A DNA stretch of 16,291 bases from Candidatus Coatesiibacteriota bacterium. Its GTDB lineage: Bacteria; B130-G9. Below, piece by piece: positions 6,037-15,000 of the stretch; position 1 is the stretch's first letter, and each line of letters begins with the position of its first letter. The notes beneath the pieces are model-generated. The model searched no databases. It saw nothing but the letters and a program-made list of their open reading frames with translations, and was not told the origin of the DNA. Position numbers and translations under genes: made by a program. The DNA is taken from contig JAFGIT010000168.1 in the NCBI GenBank assembly GCA_016929465.1, positions 1-16,291 on the forward strand. Direction: 5' to 3'.

Positions 6037-9000
6037 CTAGTCCAATGAGAAGCCGCTCATCTCAATATCCGTAATCAGCGACATCGTGCCCGGTTCAGAG
6101 AGGGCTGTGCACACGGTAAACTGGCCAGCCGTGTCGAATGGTGCCGTCGGAGGCAGTGTGACCATGAGCACAGGCCCGGAGAACGTATATCCACCCGGCA
6201 GACTTATTCCCGATAGCATTGGCCCCATGCCCGAAGTCCATGTTGCGTAACCAAATCCCGCCGGCGACCAGAACTGACCATTGGGCGCAAGCAGGACCAA
6301 GTAAGCGTCCACTGTCAGATCGTGAGGCACGTCAATGTCCAAATACATGACGATTGTATCGCCCGTTGGTGCGTAGGTCGCTTTATCGGTTGAAGGGCGT
6401 ATTGACAGCTCGCCGAAAACGATGAACTCGGAGGTCGCCAGATTCGACACGAGATTAAGCGTCCCTGGCTCAACCGCAGCCATCCTGAGCGTATAGGCGC
6501 CGGACTTGTCAATCATCGGCAACTCGCAAGGCAATGTCGAAGACCACCATTCCAGTTCCAAGTCCAATCCGGCCGGAATTTCGTAATCCGTCACTAGTGG
6601 GGCAAGGCCGTCTGTCCAAGCATCAGCCGTCAGCAGCGAAGCCGACCAATTGCGTTCCGCTGGACCGCCGAGGTCGAAAGACAAGATGACATAGGCATCG
6701 ACATTAACGGTCTCACCAGTGTTCTGCACCGCGATGTTGACCGCCAGTTCATCACCAAAAGAGACCTCGTTTGAACTCGGCCAGACCTCAACTGTCAGAT
6801 CGTGAGACACCTCAACGCCTTCTCCCGAAAGGGTGACCATGAGCGAGGGAGTGTCTGGATCGTCGGAAATGACCTCGAGTGCCCCGTCAAAGATGCCCTC
6901 TGCGACCGGCGCAAAAGTGACATCTATTTCCAAGCGTTCGTTAGGCTCAAGCGCGATCGGCAGATCGCCGTCAAATGAAGGCTCAAACACTGAATTGTCC
7001 GAGGTGATACTCTCAACGGTCAGATCAGCGTCACCGACATTCTTGACCGTGACCATCTGAGTTCCCCTCTCGCCTGTATTGACCTCGCCGAAATCTATAC
7101 TGCTCTTATTGGCTGATATCTCGGGCCTCGGGACGTGATACTCGGTCGTGCTGTCAGCAAAATTAGGCGACTTCTCGATATTCCCGGCGATGTCGGTGCA
7201 GACAGTGTAGAAGCCGTAGGTCCCCTCTCCATCCGGACAGTTGAACTCAAATTGCCCGACCGTGCCGGTTTCATTGAGTCCAGTGTCAATCCACGGTCCA
7301 TCCTCGTATTCATACCAGAGCTTCGTATTGGCTACCTCTGTGCTGGAGTCATGGGCGGTGAATAAGACATAAAACGGCACTTCCTGGACGCGAGAAGGTG
7401 AGGTTGTGGCGGAGATGGGTGGTGTCCTGTCCACGGTGACCGCATCGTCCGCGCCGGCAGCCTTTTCAGCATTCGTGGCCTTGTCGTAGGCCTTTGTGTA
7501 GAATTCATAGTACCCGTCACGCATCGTGTCTATCGTGAATCCATAGTCACCTTCTGGGTCACTAAGCTCATCTGCCAGAAGCCAGGGTCCGTAGTCTATC
7601 CTGTAGTACATTCTGACTTGGTCCACCCCGCTGAGGGCGTCCGAGCTGGTGTAATGAATCTGTATCGGGAAGGAGTTGGTAAGAGCCGGTTCTATTGAAC
7701 ACGATGAAGTCGGCTTGGTGCTATCGACGATGATTGAGTCATCGGGACCACTCGGCGCACTTTCGGTGCCTCCCGCCTTGTCAGTCGCTATGGTATAGAA
7801 TTCATAGAGCCCATCTGCGGGCGTTGAAGGTGTATAGCTAAAGGCCCCTGACGCGATCGCCGAGCTCAACCCGGAGTCGATGAATTGCCCCCCATTGACA
7901 CGTACCCACAGGGCGACGCTCTTGATACCGGAAGCTGTATCGCTTGCCGAGTATGAGACGTAAACGGGGAATGAAATACTGTAATCGTCATCCACTTGCG
8001 CAGAAGATACGGGAGCGTCCAGGTCGAAGATCACGGTAGCATCAGCTTTCGAAGGTGTCTCCTCGACGTTGCCCGCGTTGTCCGTCACGATGGAATAGAA
8101 GGAGTAAATACCGTCTGCTACGACATCGGGCATGTATTCAAAGCTGCCCTCGTTGTCGGTTTCTCGAAGGCCGGTGTCAGCAAACGTTGAACCGTTGATC
8201 GATGCGAAGAGTGAGACTTCTTGCACTCCCGACAGGGCGTCATTCGCCTTGAATGGAAGCTCGAATGGGAATTCGGAGGCGTATGTGTTCCCATAGGTCA
8301 CAGATGAATACGGCTCAGTCTGGTCGAAGACAAGTGCCCCGCCGTCTGGTTGTCCTGAGAGTGATTCACGGTTGCCGGCATTATCAGTTGCCAGAGCATC
8401 GAAATGGTATGTCCCATCACCGTGTGGCGGCACGAATTGAAAACTCCCCTGCCCCATAAATGAGATGCTGGAGGCAGTGATCAAGAGCCCAGAGTCTTCC
8501 CAGTCGCTACCGTCATGGCTAAACCAGAGCTCGACTTCGTCAACGCCACTCAGAGCGTCCGTGGCTGCATAGGGGACATCGATGGGGGTGTAATTGGCAT
8601 ATATCCCGTCCGGCGGCAGTTCTGCCGCTGAATCAGGGGCAGTAGCATCGTAGATAATGGTCGTTGGCACAATCTCCGGCAAATTCTCAACGTTGCCTGA
8701 GTTGTCGCGCCCAAGCGTGCACAGCCCAAATATCCCCTCTCCCCAAGCGAACAAGTTCACGTTGATCACGCCGCCGTCTCCGGGCCCGGTGAGGCCAGTG
8801 TCCTGCCAGGCACCGGAGCCCACCTTCACCCAAGCTGACACCGAATTCATCCCCGACAGTCCATCACTCGCCGTGTATGTAAGCTCAACGGTAGCATCGC
8901 TCGAGTATTCTGGAGATGTGCAGGTTGTCTCGGGTGCCGTCCAGTCAATGACAATCTGGGCATCGGGCGTTCCTGGCGCGGCTTCAGTGTGCCCCGCCTC

Positions 9001-12000
9001 GTCAGTCGCGATTGTATAGAAGTAGTAGGTCCCCTCCAGGACCGTCTCCGGAGTATAGTAAAATGTCCCTGAATCGCCCGAACTAGAAAGGTCAGTATCT
9101 TCCCAATTGCCTGACTCATATCTTGCCCAGAGCTCAACGGTCTCGACCTCGGTCATTGTATCGTCAGCCACGAAAGCCACGGAGACCGGGAAGCCTTTGC
9201 CGTAACCGTCGCAGCTCGCAGATGAAGTCGGTGCTGCCAGGTCAACGGTGAGAATGAAGTCAGGCTCGGAGGGGAATTCCTCACGATTGCCGAACTCGTC
9301 TATTGCGACGGACCACATGCCATAAGCGCCCTCTTGGACGGGACTGAATTCGATGGAGCCAGTGGCGACGGTGGCGGATGACAATGGTATGCAGTCATAG
9401 GGTACGGTGCTCTCATCCATTGAATACCACAGCTCCAGGCTTGCGAGGCGGGAGCAGTATGTCCCTTCTTCAATCAGGTCGCTCGCATCGTATGAGATCG
9501 TGACCGGAATTGATCCGGAGAGGCTCGGCCCGGAAAGCTCCGATGAAGGCGGAGAGCAATCGACCTTCGTCTCGCAATCGTTCGCTCTTGGGAATGGTTC
9601 TGCCAGCATATTCTGGTTCAGTGCTATCGTGCAGAAACGATATATTCCATCTCCCTCAGTCGGCTCGAAGTCGAAGGTGCCGCTCTCCGCATCCGAGGTG
9701 AGAGTGGTGTTCGTATATGTCTCCGGCCAATCTTCACCATCCGATGAGAACATATACCAAAGCTCAACGTGGTCGTATCCCTCATCGCCGATGTCAATCT
9801 CGAATTCGACATCAATGGTCGCCGCAGAAGTATCTGAAGGGGACCAGCAAGTTGAGAGGGCATATTCGGGATTGTATTCGGTTATGGTTTCAGCTGCGTC
9901 CTTCATTTCCTCGAAGTTGCCTGCTTTGTCTCTGGCGATCGTAAAGAGCTCATAGACACCCGGTCCGTATGGCGGCTCGTATTTTATGCTGCCCATCTCG
10001 CCTCTCTCATATAGCCCGGTGTACTCCCAGTCTGTCGCGAGAGGAGTGGGTGTAGGACGGCCTTTCCAGGCTGTCCCTTCGGCGTCCAACGCCGTCGTAC
10101 CACTCGTGGAGAAATGCATATACAACTTGACGCCATATCCGCCTGACACGGCATCTGTTATCTGATACTCGACCTCAAAGCTCGCATCGTTCGTGAACTC
10201 GGGCGAGGTCAGTGTGGAGGTAGGCAATCCTGTGTCGCGATTGACGGTGGAGGCCTTTGAATCGGATATATCCTCGACATTGTCCGCATTGTCCGATGCC
10301 ACTGTCACGAATCGGAATGTCCCATCGAGGCCAGCGAAATCGTAGTCGAAGTAGCCCGCAACCTGGTCGCTCTCATATCCCGAGTATTCCCATTCACTTG
10401 CATCCCTCGAGACAAATAGGCGAACCAGGGCAATACCCGCGAGACCATCTGACGCGCTGTAATCGACCCTCACCGTGGCCGCAGATGTGCAATCCAGATC
10501 AGTCTCACATGAAGAGACAGGAGCTGTCATGTCCAGAGTAATTGTGTCGTCCGGTGCTCCTGGTGGAGATTCTTTGTTGCCGACGTTATCGGTGGCAATC
10601 GTCATGAGCTCAATCTCGCCCTCACCCATGGACGGATCGAGATGGAATGTCCCCTCTTTGCCTGTCTCAATGCAATATGAGTCTCCCCAGTTGGTATCGC
10701 CGGCGTATCGGAAGTACAATCTGGTTGAGGCTACTCCTGATGCGCCGTCTGACGATTCGAACTGAACATCGAATGGCACCGATTTAGCGTAATCTTCCGC
10801 ATAGCATTGCGACTGCGGCATTGTGAAATCAGCAAATATGGAATCATCCGCAGTGGACGGCGCACCTTCGACGTTGCCAGCCACATCCCGCGATAGGGTA
10901 TAGAAGCGGTATTCGCCTTCACCGCTCGGGAAAGTGAATGAGAATGTGCCGGACGCAGAAGTCTTTGTCTTACCGCTAAAGGTCCAAGTGCCGTCGTTGA
11001 AACTGAACCACAGCGAGACTTCAGCAATCGCGTTGTCGTCCGAGGCGCTGTAATCGACGGAGATCGTGGTCTGATTGGTCATATCCTCGCAAGTGCAGCT
11101 CGATTGCGGCTTAGTTAGATCATAGACGACTGTGCAATCTGCGCTTGCCGGTGGGCTTTCAACATTGTCGTTGTTGTCGGTAGAAATCGTATAAAGGGCG
11201 TAGCTTCCTTCACCACTAGACGGATTGAAGCTGAAGGTGCCGGTCTCTCCGCCGCTCATGAGGCCGCTATCAGTCCACGCCGCGCCCTCGAAGCTGAACC
11301 ACAGCGCCGTCGTCTTGACACCGCTCAGGGCGTCGCTGGCTGTGAAATCGACGCAGAACGGTGTCGAGTTGGAATATTGCTCCGCGCTCGCGCTCGATAT
11401 CGGGGGCGTGTCATCGAATAGAGTCGTTGCATCAGGTGTTCCCGGCGCCTCCTCCTCATTGCCAACATTGTCGGTCGCTATCGTGTAGAAGTCGTAAGTC
11501 CCGTTGCCAGAATTCAGAGACACATTGAAAGCGCCTTCTGCGCTATCTGACGAGTCGATCTCATTGTAGCCACCGCCATTAAACTGCATCCAGAGGGCAA
11601 CCTCCGCAACACCTGAATCAGTATCCGATGACGTGTAGTCAACAGAGATGCTGCCCGACTGTGTCCGTTCGGGTGCGGTGCAGCTCGACGCAGGCGGATC
11701 ATAGTCATTGGTAATTTCTGGACCATCGAGTTCTCCCGAATCAGGCATTCGGTCTTCCCCATCATGCCCGTCATCACACTCGAAGTGATATTGCGCGGTC
11801 CCCTCTTCGGGGATGGTCCCTGTCCAGGAGTAGGTCCCATCGTCTGCATCCCCCGAATCAAGCGTCATGTCGTGAGCTGTTCCGTTTATCGTCACCTCGA
11901 TAGTGTCTGGTGCAAAGCCATCCTCACTGTAGTAATCGACGGTGAATGTGAAGTCCGTATCAGTGCGGCCGTAATTGGGAGAATACGATTGGTTGGACAG

Positions 12001-15000
12001 CTGCGGCCCCGAGAACTCACGCTCATAATGGTAGCCCATATCCACGATGCCGCTGTCTGGCACCTGGTCCGTGCGCGTTGTATAGGTATCGAGTCCATAT
12101 TCGGAGGCGTCATCGTCGCCGGCGTCAACGCAAGGGCTTTGCTCATTCTGTCCCGCGGCGGTCTGGCTTAGATAATATCCATCGACGAACAGCGGGTCCT
12201 CGTCGATGTTGCCCTCGCCTTCCCAGCCGCCTTCGATGTCGGAATAAGTGATTGTGATCGAACTGCTGTATCCCACATATACCTCTTCCGGGGAATCCTT
12301 CCAGAGAACTGAATTCAGGATAGTCGGGGAACACCTATTGTAACAATAAACTCCCCCTCCGACGGATCCAGCTAGGTTGCCACTGACCGTGTTATCCATG
12401 ATCATTGGCGAGCTGTCGTCATTGCAATGTATCCCCCCACCCGAAGCGCCGGCTGTGTTATTGACTATCTCATTGTTCGAAATAGTCGGTGAACTGAACT
12501 GAAAACAGAATATCCCGCCGCCGTTGTCTTCCGCTACATTTCCAGCAATCGTGTTGTTTTTTACAACCGGGTTGGAGTCGATCCCCAGCGTAAAGCATAT
12601 GCCGCCACCGGATCGGGCTGAGTTTTCCACTATGGTGTTAGCATGTATTGTCGGTGAGCAGTATCGATCCCAACAGTCAATCCCTCCACCACTAGATGAT
12701 GCTGTGTTGCCGCTGATCGTATTGTGCACAAGCGTTGGTGAGCTGTCGAAGTAGCAGGCTACACCACCACCCGGTCCGAGAATCACAGAGTTGTTCGAGA
12801 TCGCGTTATTTTCAACAATTGGGGAGCTCTTGACGCAATACAATCCCCCCCCCCAACCGACTGCCACGCTGTTAGCGGTGATAGCGTTGTCATTAATCGC
12901 AGGACAACTATCTTCCCCACAGTATATTCCCCCGCCATGCGAGTTTGTGCCCGTTACTTCATTGCCCGTAATGCTGTTATTCTGGATGATCGGAGAACAG
13001 CTGTCGCAAAATATGCCGCCGCCACCATCTGACCATGAAGCTCCTTCTACTGAGTTGTTGCTGATCGTATTATCAGTGATCGTCGGGGAGCTTTCATTGC
13101 AGTATATCCCGCCGCCTTTTTCTGCTGCAGTATTCCCATTAATGACATTGCTTTCGATCGCAGGTGAACTCACCAGGCAGGCTATCCCCCCGCCATTGTC
13201 ATCTGCTGAGTTATAAGAGATCGTGTTGTTTGAGATTGCGGATGAGCTCTCGTAGCAATATATCGCGCCTCCGGTTCCGTCCTCACCGGTTGCTTGATTA
13301 TCTGCTATCGTGTTGTTATGGATGGAGGGAGAAGCGCCGTTCTCGCAGGATATGCCCCCGCCAAAAGGCGCGGAGTTGGTTTCGATCGTGTTATCTTCAA
13401 TCAGCGGCGAGCTGCTCTTCCAGCACCGCACCCCACCTCCACAAGTGCCCGCCTCATTACCCACAATGAGATTCTGCAGAATCGCCGGCGAGCTGTCGTT
13501 GCAGTAAATCCCCCCGCCATAGTTGCCGCTATTGTCAGTGATAGTGTTGCTCTGGATCGTTGGTGAACTGTAATCGAGGCAGCCTATCCCGCCGCCACTG
13601 ACGCGTGCCTCATTGCAGGTGATGTTGTTATGCTGGATCGTGGGCGAGCTGTTTTCACAGGCAACGCCGCCACCATGGAAATGCGGGTATACCCCCCCTT
13701 CAGCGTTGCCGCCGGTTATGGTTAATCCCTCGATTTTCAGATGGTTCACCCCACCGCAATAGATAACGTGATAGGCGTCATCCTCTGCATCCAGAATCGA
13801 GGATTGAGCGTCCTCCCCTGTGAGGGACACCCAGCTCTCCATATTCAGTGGGAATGTCTCGCCATTAGTGCTCGCGGCAAAAGTGCCCGCCAGGGCGTGG
13901 ACGGTCACTGGGTTGGCCTCGCTGCCCTCCACTGTCTCAAGGGCGTGTGTGATCGTCAGCCATGGGTGGTCTTCGGTCCCGTCGTTGTCGTCATCACCAT
14001 TCACGGGATCGACATAATAATCGGACTCATTCCCGGTGACCGTGGGGCCTTCATAGGTGCCTGAACTTGGATCACGGTCGCTGCCTCCATTGCCGTCCTC
14101 GAAATAGAAATAGAACTCGTGGTCACCGGCGGATAGCTTCGTTGAATAGGTGTAGGTGCCGTCAGCTCCACTCCCGTCCATCTCATGGGCCTCGTCATCG
14201 ATATAGACATCCTTGACCGTCGGCTCGTCCCCATCCTGGTCGTAGTAATGTACGCTATAGACAAACGTTGTTTCCGTCGTCCCAGAATCGGGATCGACAT
14301 CGCCGTCGGATAGCTGAGGCGAGTAGTTGCCGCCCTCGGTCGGATAGTGATAACCCATGTCAACCGTGCCGCTGTCGTATGTGCCGTTGACCTGGGTCGT
14401 CCTATCGTCAAGCCCAGCGTCCGCTGCCGACTGGCTTCCAGCATCAATACAGGGGCTATTCGTGTCGAGGTAGTAATCACCGTGTGGTCCAGTGACGAAG
14501 TCAGGATCATCATGTATGTTGCCCTCCCCCTCGTCCTCGTCCTGAATACAGCAATAGGTCGCAGAGCAGCCGTATAGGTCATCGCCGTTCTCCCAGATGA
14601 TACAGTCTATAACTTTCGGGGCGTCCCCAGCGTAGTTGTATACCCCTGCAGCGTTGTTGCTGATTGTGTTGTTCGCGATTGATGCCGAGCCACCAATACA
14701 GTAAATTCCTCCGCTCGGCGCGTTGCCTGTAATGACATTATCTGCGATTGTGCTGGAGCCACGCGTGTAATACACACCGGCACCTCCAGTATTAGCGCTT
14801 ATTATGTTGTGCGAAACTAGAGAGGAACACTCATGAAGCCATAGCCCTGATCCGCCAGAGTTCTCGGCTACGCTATTATCATAAATGGTGGGCGAGCTGT
14901 TTTTGCTGCAAGAAATCCCGGCACCCCACCGGCCTGCATTCTCGCTTATGTCGTTCCTTTGGATTGTGGGGGATCCACCCACGCAGCTTATTCCCCCGGC

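Noticed and set aside
9407-9955. A 182-codon plus-strand open frame opposite the giant gene
   Set aside because: Its Ser/Pro-rich translation is the complement of the Ig-like repeats and shows no independent features.
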